A DNA stretch of 16,402 nucleotides, taken from contig DASVLJ010000067.1 in the NCBI GenBank assembly GCA_036384915.1, forward strand, positions 1 through 16,402, given 5' to 3'. Source of the stretch: PKWO01 sp036384915 (GTDB lineage Bacteria > Pseudomonadota > Gammaproteobacteria > Burkholderiales > Burkholderiaceae_D). The notes under the pieces were generated by a model. It did not search any database, was not told the origin of the DNA, and worked only from the letters and a program-made list of their open reading frames with translations. Positions 1 through 10,700 of this stretch are shown piece by piece (within the stretch, counting starts at the first letter, position 1; each line of letters starts with the position of its first letter). Position numbers and translations under genes: made by a program.

Positions 1-3000
1 GCCGCCGCGCTTTCGAATCCCTCCTGCAGGGTGGCTGCACGGCACGGGTGTGCTGCGGGGGTGTTCCAGTCGACCAGCAATTGCCGCCGTTCGCCCGTGT
101 CGAGCATGGAGAGCTCGCCTACCGGCGCGTCGGGGGCCTGGGTCACCGCACCCAGCAGATTCTCGAAGTGCCGCGCCATGCGCGCGATCGTCGATTCGTC
201 GAACAGGTCGGTGGCGTATTCAAATGCGCATGAGAGGCCGTCGGCGTCTTCACTCACATGAAGGCTCAGATCGAACTTGGCTGTGACGCCCCCAGTCATG
301 ATGGGGCTCAATGCCAAGCCGGGTAATTCCAGCGCACCGTGCTCGGCATTTTGCAGCACCAGCATCACCTGAAACAAGGGAGAATGGCTGGATTCGCGCA
401 CAGGCTTGATCGTGTCGACCAGCAGCTCGAACGGCACGTCCTGATGGGCATATCCCGCCAATGCGGTATCGCGAACCTGGGCAAGCAGCTGGGTGAAACA
501 GGTTCGCGCATCGATACGCGTGCGCAGCACGAGCGTATTGACAAAGAAGCCGATCAAACCCTCAATTTCGGTGCGATTGCGGTTGGCTACGGGTGTTCCG
601 ACCAGGATGTCGTCTTGCCCGCTGTAACGGAAAAGCAGAATATTGAACACGGCATTGAGCGCCATGAACAAAGTCGATTGCTGCGCTCTCGCCAGGGCTA
701 CAAGCCCGCGCGCCTTGGCTGCATCGACCGTAAATAGATGATGTGCGCCACGATGGCTTTGCAAACTCGGCCGCGGCCGGTCGGTCGGAAGCGGCAGATA
801 GCCGGGGGCGTCAAGTAATTGTTGTCGCCAGTATCCCAATTGCCGCTCCAAGGCGTCGGCCGCGAGCCACTCGGCCTGCCCATGCGCGAAATCCGCATAC
901 TGTATGGGAAGCTCCGGCAGGGTTGCCGGCTCATTTAAAACCTGCGCCGAATACAGCGCCGCAAACTCGCGTATCAGCACGCCAATCGACCATGCATCCG
1001 AAATGATGTGGTGCATGGTGAACAGCACGACATGCTCGTCCGGCCTCAGGCAGATCAATCGCGCCCGCAGTAGTGGGCCATCGGTCAGATCGAATGGCGT
1101 CTGTGCTTCCTGTTGCGCCAGCATCTGCATTTCACGCTCACGCACGCTCTGCGGCCAGCTGCTCAAATCGGTGACGGGCAAGGACAGAGAAACTTCCGAC
1201 GCAATGCGCTGCACAGGCTGCCCGCCTTCCGTCACGAACGAGGTGCGCAGAATTTCATGGCGCGCGACGACGGCATTGAGCGCAGCGGACAATCCGTCGC
1301 GGCTCAGCTCGCCCTGCAAACGGATGGCCGAGGGCAGATTGTAATGGGCGCGGCCGGGGTCCAGTTGGTCGAGGAACCACAGACGCCGCTGGGCGTACGA
1401 CAACGCCATGGACTCGTTGCGGTCAATGCGCGAAAAAGCGGCCTCCCCCAAGCCATGCTGCGCTTTTTGCAGGACTTCGATGTGTTGGGCCAAACCTGCG
1501 GCCACCGGATATTCAAACAGCGCACGCAGCGGGATATCCAGGAGCAAGCTTCTGCGCAACTTCGACATCACTTGGCTGGCAAGCAACGAATGGCCGCCCA
1601 GATCGAAGAAATTGTCTCCCATTCCAACACGTTCGACGCGCAGCACCAGGGCCCAGATATCGGCCACCACTTGTTCGGCCGCAGTACGTGGCGCAATATA
1701 TTGGCCTGCTCCGGCCCCCACGTCTGGCAGCGGCAAGGCGCGGCGGTCAACCTTGCCGTTTGCAGTAATCGGGAACCGGTCGAGCACGACGAGATGTGCA
1801 GGCAGCATGTACTCGGGCAGGCTCGCCGCCAAATGGGCGCGCAAGGAGGCGGTATCGATGGCCTCGCCATTGGCGGCAACCAGGTAAGCGACCATGCGCT
1901 TGTCACCGGGTGCATCTTCGCGCACCATTACCAAAGCATCGGCGACGCTTTCCAATTCATTCAGACGCGCTTCGATTTCGCCCAATTCCACGCGAATGCC
2001 GCGTATCTTCACTTGGCTGTCGATGCGCCCGAGGTATTCGATATTGCCGTCCGGCAGGTAGCGCGCAAGATCCCCCGACTTGTACATGCGCTCGCCGCCG
2101 TTTTCGGCAAAGGGATCGGGAATGAATTTCTCCGCCGTCAGGCCGGCGCGATTGATATAGCCGCGTGCGACGCCGATGCCGGCAATATGCAATTCACCAG
2201 CAACGCCGACCGGAACGGGATTGAGGTATTGATCGAGGATATAAATACGCAAGCCGTCGATTGGGCGGCCTATGGGCGGATTGACCGGCCACGCTTCCAA
2301 CTCGTTACAGTCGAGCCGATATTGCGTGGCGACGTGGGTTTCGCTGGGACCGTACTGGTTATACAAATACCGTCCGCCGGCCTTGCGTACGAAATGCCGC
2401 ATGGCATCGGTGAGCACCAATTGTTCGCCCGCGGTGACGATTTCACATGTGCGATGCCCATCTCCCCGCTCTTGTTCCACACTCAATGCGGCAAATTGCT
2501 GCAACACCGCGTTCGGAATGAACATGCGATGCAAGCCGGCTTGCGCGGTATAGGCATGGAGGCGCTCCATATCGTTGCGCAAGGGCTCGGGTATCAAGAC
2601 CAAAGTATCTCCGGCGCACAGGCAGGAGAAAATTTCCTGGAACGAAACGTCGAAGTTCAGTGACGCGAACTGCAGCACGCGCCCTGCCCTATCGTAGAAA
2701 GCGTTCTGGCTGCGAATCTGCCAGGACACCAGATTTGCCAAGGCCGCATTCGACAAGCCTACGCCTTTGGGCTTGCCGGTAGAGCCTGAGGTATAGAGTA
2801 CGTAACCGAGATTGCCCGGTTGTGTCGCACTTTCCACGTCGTCGGCCGATCCAGTGGTGCAAAAATCCGGCAAGGCATCCAAGGCGAGTATTTGTGCTGT
2901 GCTTGCCGGCAAGGCAGCGCGCAAGTTTTCCTGGGTCAGGATGATTCCGGGACGCACATCGTCCAACATGAAGGCCAGACGCTCTGCGGGATAGCTCGGA

Positions 3001-4730
3001 TCAAGCGCCACGTAAGCACTGCCGCTCTTGAGCACGGCAAGCAAGGCAACGACCAGTTCAGGCGAACGCTCGATGCAAATGCCGATCACCTTTTCCGGCC
3101 CCGCGCCGATGCTGCGCAAGCCTTGCGCCAAGCGGTTTGCTCCGGCGTTAAGGTCCGCATAGCTGACACGGCGATGCTCGAATTCGAGTGCCAAAGCCTG
3201 TGGTGTACGCGCGGCTTGCGCTTCAAAAAGACGATGCAGAATGGGGCTCCTGGCCTGTTCCGCGGCGGTCTCGTTCCACGTATGGAGTATCTGCCTGCGC
3301 TCCTCTTTGTCCAGCATATCGAGCGAGCGCAGTTGTGCTGCGGGTGCGCTGACAATAGCGGCAAGCAATTGCACAAAGTGCCGGCTCATGCGCGCGATGC
3401 GTTCTCGATCGAACAAGTCGGTGTTGTATTCGAAGTGGCAAGACAAGAGCCCGCCCACTTCGACGGCATTGAGCATCAAATCGAATTTGGCAGTCACGCG
3501 TTCCGCAGCGATGGGTTCAAGCACCAACCCCGGCAGATCAATCTTCGATGGCGTGGTATTTTGCAGGGCCAGCATGACCTGGAATAGCGGCGAATAACTG
3601 GCTTGACGTTCGGGCTTGAGCGCCTCCACCAGTTGCTCGAAGGGCAGATCCTGATGCGCATAGGCGTCGAGCGCGGTCCGGCGTACGCGCCCCAACAAGT
3701 CGACAAAGCTTTCGTTTTCGTTCACCAGCGTGCGCATCACCAGGGTATTGGCGAAGAAACCGATCAGAGGCTCCAGTTCCGGCATCTTGCGGTTGGCGAT
3801 CGGCGTTCCTATGCACACATCGTCCTGGCCCGCATGGCGCGACAATAAAATTGCAAGTGCCGCATTGAGCAGCATGAACATGCTTGCCTGATGGCGCTTG
3901 CCGAGCGCATTGAGACCTTCAGTCAAGGCAGCATCCACATCGAAGTAGTGATGCGCGCCATGATGGGTCTGCATCGCGGGACGCGGACGGTCGACGGGCA
4001 GGTTCAGCAGGCCGGGCGCACCGGACAATTGCGCGCGCCAGTAAGCGATCTGTTTTTGCAAACCATCGCCACCGAGCACCTGACGCTGCCAAATTGCAAA
4101 GTCGGGATACTGCACGGCCAGCTCGGGCAAGGGCGAAGGTTCGCCCTGCACAAAAGCGGTGTAGATTGCGACGACTTCGTTGACTAGTATCCCCATTGAC
4201 CAACCGTCGGAAACGATATGGTGCATGGTGAATAATAGTACGTGCTCCTCCATACCGAGACGCAGGAGCTTGGCACGGATCAGGGGGCCGGCGCCCAGAT
4301 CAAAAGGTTGCAGCGCTTCCTCTTCGACATGCAAGCGCATGTCGGCTTCACGTTGCGCTTCTGGAAGGCCGCTCAGATCGATTACGTCGAGGCAAAGCCC
4401 GACATCGCGGATGACCTGGCACGGCTCGTCTTCCCGCATTTCGAAATGGGTGCGTAGCGCCTCATGACGCCGCACTACTTCATCGAGCGTGCGCTCGAGC
4501 ACGTGCCTCTCCAGCCGCCCCAGAAGACGCAATGCCGCAGGCATATTGTAAAGAGGGCTGTCCGGCTCGAACTGGTCGATGAACCACAGGCGTTGCTGGG
4601 CGAATGACAAGGCAACGGGCCCGGTCGTATCACCGCGGCGCGCAATGCCCGTTGCTGTGCGCACCTTGCCGCTCAGCCACTTATCCAGTAGAGCCTGCTT
4701 GCCGGCGGAGAGTGAGGATTCGGTCTTCAT
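1..4730 (-). CDS. Nonribosomal peptide synthetase, N-terminal part (C-A-T-C-A...), 3' end outside window
   Basis: The first 1576 residues of a third NRPS, open through the left edge. I placed the frame by motif codons at many points, all in one phase. It accepts the chain from gene B. Order: short helical N-terminus 1-38; C1 (SFAQQRLW from 42, HHIVSDG 170-176); A1 (LYTSGSTGKPKG 645-656, Pro-type pocket with Gln at the 322 position = Gln792, NGKVDRRALP from Asn991); T1 Ser1048 in LGGHSLLAS; C2 (SYAQRRLW from 1111, HHIISDA 1240-1246). The last visible residues (DWNTPAA...LQEGFESAA) are the usual entry to a following A domain. The ATG at 4728-4730 is 14 bases after the stop of gene B, with a weak AGAAG ribosome site 6 bases ahead. 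Unlike gene B it has no TubC-like domain. The second C domain has Ala in place of the motif Gly. How many modules follow cannot be seen. Confidence 0.96.
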   Translation of the reverse strand, partial: MKTESSLSAGKQALLDKWLSGKVRTATGIARRGDTTGPVALSFAQQRLWFIDQFEPDSPLYNMPAALRLLGRLERHVLERTLDEVVRRHEALRTHFEMREDEPCQVIRDVGLCLDVIDLSGLPEAQREADMRLHVEEEALQPFDLGAGPLIRAKLLRLGMEEHVLLFTMHHIVSDGWSMGILVNEVVAIYTAFVQGEPSPLPELAVQYPDFAIWQRQVLGGDGLQKQIAYWRAQLSGAPGLLNLPVDRPRPAMQTHHGAHHYFDVDAALTEGLNALGKRHQASMFMLLNAALAILLSRHAGQDDVCIGTPIANRKMPELEPLIGFFANTLVMRTLVNENESFVDLLGRVRRTALDAYAHQDLPFEQLVEALKPERQASYSPLFQVMLALQNTTPSKIDLPGLVLEPIAAERVTAKFDLMLNAVEVGGLLSCHFEYNTDLFDRERIARMSRHFVQLLAAIVSAPAAQLRSLDMLDKEERRQILHTWNETAAEQARSPILHRLFEAQAARTPQALALEFEHRRVSYADLNAGANRLAQGLRSIGAGPEKVIGICIERSPELVVALLAVLKSGSAYVALDPSYPAERLAFMLDDVRPGIILTQENLRAALPASTAQILALDALPDFCTTGSADDVESATQPGNLGYVLYTSGSTGKPKGVGLSNAALANLVSWQIRSQNAFYDRAGRVLQFASLNFDVSFQEIFSCLCAGDTLVLIPEPLRNDMERLHAYTAQAGLHRMFIPNAVLQQFAALSVEQERGDGHRTCEIVTAGEQLVLTDAMRHFVRKAGGRYLYNQYGPSETHVATQYRLDCNELEAWPVNPPIGRPIDGLRIYILDQYLNPVPVGVAGELHIAGIGVARGYINRAGLTAEKFIPDPFAENGGERMYKSGDLARYLPDGNIEYLGRIDSQVKIRGIRVELGEIEARLNELESVADALVMVREDAPGDKRMVAYLVAANGEAIDTASLRAHLAASLPEYMLPAHLVVLDRFPITANGKVDRRALPLPDVGAGAGQYIAPRTAAEQVVADIWALVLRVERVGMGDNFFDLGGHSLLASQVMSKLRRSLLLDIPLRALFEYPVAAGLAQHIEVLQKAQHGLGEAAFSRIDRNESMALSYAQRRLWFLDQLDPGRAHYNLPSAIRLQGELSRDGLSAALNAVVARHEILRTSFVTEGGQPVQRIASEVSLSLPVTDLSSWPQSVREREMQMLAQQEAQTPFDLTDGPLLRARLICLRPDEHVVLFTMHHIISDAWSIGVLIREFAALYSAQVLNEPATLPELPIQYADFAHGQAEWLAADALERQLGYWRQQLLDAPGYLPLPTDRPRPSLQSHRGAHHLFTVDAAKARGLVALARAQQSTLFMALNAVFNILLFRYSGQDDILVGTPVANRNRTEIEGLIGFFVNTLVLRTRIDARTCFTQLLAQVRDTALAGYAHQDVPFELLVDTIKPVRESSHSPLFQVMLVLQNAEHGALELPGLALSPIMTGGVTAKFDLSLHVSEDADGLSCAFEYATDLFDESTIARMARHFENLLGAVTQAPDAPVGELSMLDTGERRQLLVDWNTPAAHPCRAATLQEGFESAA
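3..1409 (-). other. Gene C module 2, partial: C domain and start of A
   Basis: A full C domain (SYAQRRLWFLDQL from 1111, HHIISDA 1240-1246, GFFVNTLVLRT, HQDVPFELLVD) is followed by the C-to-A linker and the first residues of an A domain at the left edge. It shows that gene C carries at least two elongation modules. Confidence 0.85.
1470..4616 (-). other. Gene C module 1: C-A-T, Pro-type pocket with Gln at position 322
   Basis: The C domain has HHIVSDG (170-176) and GFFANTLVMRT, where the other C domains read GFFVNTLVLRT. The pocket reads DVQFVAQVAK with Gln792. It shares FDVSFQEIF, FIPNAVLQ, TAGEQL and NQYGPSETH with gene B module 3, so the two probably select the same or similar substrates. 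The carrier serine is Ser1048. Confidence 0.6.
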
Positions 4731-4736
4731 GAGTTG

Positions 4737-4741
4737 CTTCT
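4737..4741 (-). promoter_or_regulatory. Weak ribosome binding site of gene C
   Basis: AGAAG sits 6 bases before the ATG at 4730, within the 14-base gap after gene B. No promoter or terminator fits in this gap, so gene C depends on transcription from upstream. Confidence 0.5.
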
Positions 4742-4744
4742 GTT

Positions 4745-7700
4745 CTAGTTATCGGTTGCATGAGTCAGCGCCAGCGCTTCCTCTTCGGACATGGATTCGA
4801 TTTGACGCAGAATCGCTTCTTCGACCATGCGGCACATCGCCGCCACGGTGGGGGCATCGAATAATTGCCGTGGCGTCAGTTCGATTTGTACCGCTTCCTG
4901 GATGCGCGCCAAAAGACGCATCGCCAAAAGCGAATGACCGCCGATTTGAAAGAAGTTATCTTCCACGCCAACCCGCTCCAGCGCCAGCACATCGGCCCAG
5001 ATTCCGGCCACCAATTCTTCGAGCGGCGAGCCTGGCGCCACATATTCCGTTATTGCGGCCGGCGTTTCCGGCATCGGCAGCTGCTTGCGGTCGACCTTCC
5101 CGTTGGCACTCAACGGAAATTGCGCGAGCACCATGAAATAGCCCGGCACCATGTACTCGGGCAGACTTGCCGCCAACTGCTCGCGCAGTTGCGACGTATC
5201 GGGTGCAATCCCCGGGTACGCCGTCAGGTAAGCCACGAGGCGCCTGTCGCCGCCCGGGAATTCGTGCGCCAGTACCACGGCTTCCCGAATCCCCTCGAAC
5301 TTGCTCAGTGCGTTCTCGATCTCACCCAGTTCCACGCGGAAGCCGCGTATCTTGACCTGGTTATCGATGCGTCCCAGGTATTCGATCTCGCCTGTGCCGG
5401 TGTAGCGCGCCAGATCGCCGGATTTGTACATTCGCGCGCCCGCCTTATCCGAGAACGGATTCGGAATGAATTTTTCCGCAGTAAGCTCGGGGCGCCGCCA
5501 GTATCCGCGCGCCAGGTTTTCACCCGCGATATGCAGTTCGCCGGCTACACCCGCCGGCACGGGATTGAGCCCTTTGTCGAGGATGTAAATCTGTGTATTG
5601 GCGATTGGGCGCCCTATCGGCGGCATGGCCGGCCACGTCTCCGACTGTCGGCCGTCGAGGCGATACTGCGTCACAACGTGGGTTTCCGACGGGCCATACT
5701 GGTTGAACATATAGCGACCGCCAAGTTGCCGATGCAGGCGAACCAGCGCATCGTTGACCGTCAATTGCTCCCCTGCCGTAATGATTTCGCAGGGCAGCGC
5801 GGTTAGAAAGTCGGACGGCAAGCCGGCAAAGACCTGCAGCACGGCATTGGGCAGAAAGACGCGCTGCACTTGCTGCTCGACGATCAAACGGCGCAAGCTC
5901 CCCGGATCCATCCTCGTATCTTCATCAAGCAGGATGAGCGTGTCGCCGCCACTCAAGGTGGAAAATATTTCCTGAAATGAGACGTCGAAATTCAGCGAGG
6001 CGAATTGCAAGGTGCGCAAAGCTTGGGATCCGTGCGATTCGCGCTCCCGCCGCTGCCAGGCAAGCAGATTGTGCAACGCGCCGTTCGTCATGGCCACACC
6101 CTTGGGCCGGCCGGTCGAACCGGAGGTATAGATGATATAAGCGAGATGCGCCGGCAGAATCTCGACGTCAAGATTGGCTTCCGATTGCCGCCGCCATGGC
6201 GCCGCCGGCGCATCAAGGGCAAGTACCGGAAAATTCGATGGCGGCAGGAGCGACATCAAGGCCTGCTCAGCCAGAATCACCGCCGGACGCGCATCCTCGA
6301 GCATGAATGCCAAGCGCTCGGCCGGATATGCCGGGTCGAACGCGACATAGGCGCCGCCGGCCTTGAAGCAAGCCAAGAGGGCAATGATCATTGGGAACGA
6401 CCGTTGCATGCAGATGCCGACAGCCACATCCGGGCCGACGCCCAGTTCGCGCAAGTGCCGCGCCAGCCGATTGGCTTCGGCGTTGAGCGTGGCGTAATCC
6501 ATCTTGTCATTCTGAAACATCAGCGCGGTACGCTGGGGATGGCGCCGCGCCTGGTCCTCAACCATGCGGTGCAGCCCTTGCACGCTATACGGGCTCGCGC
6601 TGTCGTTCCAATGAATGAGCAATTGCCTCTTCTCGTCTGCCCCGAGCATATCGAGGTCGGCCACGCGCGCATCGGGCCGCGCAACCATTGCCGCGAGCAG
6701 CCGCAAGAAATGGTCTGCCATACGTTGCACGGTGGATTCGTCGAACAGGTCGGTGTTGTATTCGAAAGCAGCCGGCAAATCGCCTTCGCCATCGGCCACC
6801 TGCAAGGTGAGATCGAACTTTGCCGTGTCGCCGCGATCTGCGACAGGCGCCAATGTCAGTTCCGGCAGCTCGAAGCTGCCTTCCGGCGCATTTTGCAATA
6901 CGAGCATCACCTGGAACAGCGGCGAATGGCTGAGCTGGCGTTCCGGCTTCAGTGCTTCCACCAATTGCTCGAACGGCAGATCTTGATGCGCATAGGCGGC
7001 TAATGCGGTTTCCCTCGTTTGCCGCAGCAAATCATTGACTGACTGAGCGGCATGCATGCGGGTGCGCAATACCAGGGTATTGACAAAGAATCCTATCAGC
7101 GGCTCGACTTCCGGGCGTTGACGGTTCGCGATCGGTGTGCCGACGCATATGTCATCCTGCCCGGAATAGCGTGCCAACAGGATGTTGAATGCCGCCGACA
7201 AGGTCATGAACAAGGTGCTTTGCGTACGACGGCCAAGTGCCAGCAAGTCCAGGTGCAACGGACGCGGTATTTCGAATTGAAAACGCCGCCCGCCGAAACT
7301 TTGGACAGGCGGCCGTGGACGGTCTGTGGGAAGCGTCAATAATGCAGGGGCGTCAAGCAGTTGCTGCTGCCAATAGGCCAATTGGCGCTGCAAACGCTCG
7401 CTGCTCAACCATTGGCGCTGCCAATGCGCATAGTCCCCATACTGTATGTTTAAAGGCGGAAGATTCGGTTCTTCGCGCAGTTTGTAGCTGCGATATAGGC
7501 TGGCCAGCTCCCGCACCAAAATGCCGGTCGACCATCCGTCCGAAACGATATGATGCAAAGTGACCGCGAGTACATGACGATTCTCGGCGGTGCGCATCAG
7601 CGCGACCCTGATCAAGCCGCCCTGTGCCAGCGAAAACGGCGCCTGGCCCATGTCTTGCAGCAGCCATTGCAAGGTGGTTTCACGCTCGGCGGCCGGCAAT

Positions 7701-10700
7701 TCACCCAGATCGTGTTGCGCCAACGGTAGCCCGGCGGGTTCCATCACGACCTGGAACGGCTCTCCGCCGATTTGCTCAAACCGGGTACGCAGCGTTTCGT
7801 GGCGTTCAACGATATGGTCGAGGCTGCGCCGCAATGCGTCAACGTCGAGTTGTCCGACCAATTCGAGCGCGTAGGGCATGTTGTAAGAGCTGTTTCCCGG
7901 ATCAAATTGATCGAGGAACCACAGGCGCTGCTGCGAAAATGAGACAGGCAGCATCGCATGATCGGCAATCACCGGTATCGATGCATTTTCCTCGGCCGTG
8001 CGGGCCGTGGTACCGGCGTTGATGTGTTCAATATTCTGTGCAAGCCGCTCGATGGTCGGATATTCGAACAGGCTGCGCAACGGCAGGCCGAATCCGAGTT
8101 CCCTCCGAATTCTCGACACGATCTGCGTCGCCAGCAGGGAATGCCCTCCCAATAGGAAAAAGTCGTCGTGCACGCCTATCGGTTCCCGTCGCAACACCTC
8201 GCTCCAGATTGATGCCAGGCTATGCTCGAGCGCGGTGCGCGGCGCAACATTGGCGACAGCAGCACCGAGTTCCGGCATGGGCAGCGCACCGCGGTCGATC
8301 TTGCCATTGGCCGTCAATGGCATCCGGTCAAGCACAATATAATGGCTCGGCTGCATGGTGTCGGACAACACGGTAACCAGTTCGCGTTTGATCCCGGCGA
8401 TGAAGGCATGCTCATCGGCTTGCAATTCACGGGGCACGAGGTAGGCAAACAAATGGGCGTTGTCGGCATCGGTGGCGTGCGCAATCACCACCGCTTCCCG
8501 GACTGAAGCGCAATCGGCAAGCGCAGCCTCGATCTCGCCAAGTTCGATGCGCATGCCGCGTATCTTGACCTGAAAGTCCTTGCGCCCCAGGTAACGGAAC
8601 TCGCCGGTAGGCAGCGCCATGGCAAGGTCGCCGGTGCGGTACAGGATATCGGTTTCATGCCGCGAATACGGATTACGCACAAATGCGGCAACATTTAGAT
8701 CCGGCCGCCGGTAGTAGCCAAGGCTGCGGTAAGGCGTGCGCACAAACAACTCCCCTACTTCGCCGACCGCGCAGGGTTCCATATTGTCCTTCAGAACGAT
8801 GGCCTGTGCCCCCGGCAGCGGCTTGCCGATGGGCACAAAACCCTCCGCGATCCGGACAGGCTTGAGTCGGTTGACGAATTTGGCCAGCGTGGTCTCGGTT
8901 TGGCCATACACGCCGATGAGTTCGATACGTCCGCCGAACAGGTCGAACCATTGATTGGCATCATGCGGCAAAATTGCGCCGCCGCCTACCACCACCTGCT
9001 TCAGGTGCGGGAGGCGTTCCCTGCCGCAGCCGCGCAACAGAACCCGAAACAGCGACGGCACGCAATGGAGCAAGCTCACCCTGCTGTGCTCCAGCCAACG
9101 GAGCAGTTCATCCGGGTCAAAGATGGCGTTGGACGGCGGTATGCAAACCGTGCCGCCTACGCACAGAGCAGGAAACACGTCTCGCATATAGACGTGAAAA
9201 GACGGATTGGTAAGCTGGCTTGCCCGTGTTGCGGCATCCAGGCGAAACGCATCGATTTCCCATTGCACGAAATGGGCGAGACTCTTTACACGCCCCACCA
9301 CCGCCTTCGGTTCGCCGGTCGAGCCAGAGGTGAAATAGATGTAGCACGGATCATCCGCGCCGACGTTGCACTTTACCGCTGCGTCGGATTGTCGATCCAA
9401 CTGCCGCAACTCGTACTTCCTGGACTTGGCCGACGTTGGCAAGTCAGGCACCTCGCCGTCAGGCGCGGCCAGCAGCACGTGGCGCAGGCTGCCGACGTCC
9501 TCCAGCAATGACGACCATTGTCCGATGCACTCTGTATTGGTAATCAAGTGGCATGGCGCAACCAGTTCGATGATTGCCGACAGGCGTGCGACCGGGTACG
9601 AATGGTTGAACGACGCGTAGATTCCGCCGGCGCGCAGGGTCCCGATTGTCGCAACCACCTCCATCAAGGGATCGTCGAGCAGCAGGCCGACGATGTCCCC
9701 TTGCTGCATACCCATACTGTGCAGCCCATTGGCCACGCGCTGCGACCATCGGCCGAGCTCGCTATAGGTGAGCGAGTGTTCCCGCCATGTCAGGGCAATG
9801 GCATCCGGTGAATTCAGCGTGATGTCATCGATCAGATCGATGACATTGGTCGCACGCAAGGCCAGTTCGAGGTCGGCGTCGGAAACCTGCGTAAATGCCG
9901 GCTGCATCTGATCCCAATGTGCCAGCAATTCCTGTTTCTCCTGCCCAGTCAACAAGGGCAGGTCCTGCAGCCGCTGATCGGGCGCATCGGCGATGGCCGC
10001 CAGGAGGCAACTGAACTGCCGCCCCATGCGCTCAATAGTCGATGCGTCAAACAGATCGGTATCGTATTCGAAGTACGCATCGATGCGCCCTTCGATTTCC
10101 CACATGGCAAGGCGAATATCGAATTTCGTTGTAGCAAGCTCCGCCGTAACGGGTTCGAGTTTCAGGTCGGACAGTTCGAGCGCACCAACCGGCGCGTTCT
10201 GCAGAATCAGCATGACCTGGAACACCGGCGCATGGCTCAAATTTCGCACCGGCATCAAGGCATCGACCACCTGCTCGAACGGGATGTCCTGATGCATATA
10301 GGCGTTGAGCAAGCGATTGCGGACTTGCTGCAGCAAGTCGAGAAAACTCTGCTCAGGCTCTATTTGCGTACGCAGCACCAGCGTATTGACGAAGAAGCCG
10401 ATCAGATTCTCGATCTCGTTGCGATTGCGATTGGCGATCGGCGTGCCGATGCAGATATCGGACTGGCCCGACAGGCGTGCCATCAAGACGTTGAAAGCGG
10501 CGGCCAGGACCATGAACAAGGTGCTTTGCGTGGCGAAAGCCAGATTGCGCAAGGGCTCGACGGTCGATTGCGGTATCGAACAGGCACCGTTGGCGCCGCG
10601 GTGTGCCTGCACCTTGGGACGCGGACGGTCGGTAGGAAGCGCCAACAAGGCCGGGGCGCCGGCCAGCTCCTTCTTCCAGTAGGACAACTGGCGTTGCAAG

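Noticed and set aside
1113..2663. Long plus-strand open frame of 516 codons
   Set aside because: It is codon-aligned antisense to gene C. Its length follows from the rarity of TTA, CTA and TCA codons in the real gene, and the product has no recognisable domain.
4731..4744. Possible promoter or terminator between genes B and C
   Set aside because: Only 14 bases are available, with no hairpin or promoter-like boxes.
3086..8022. Repeated similar stretches between modules (C and A domains of genes B and C)
   Set aside because: These are homologous catalytic domains. By eye they are clearly diverged at the base level, so I do not call them recent duplications or DNA repeats.
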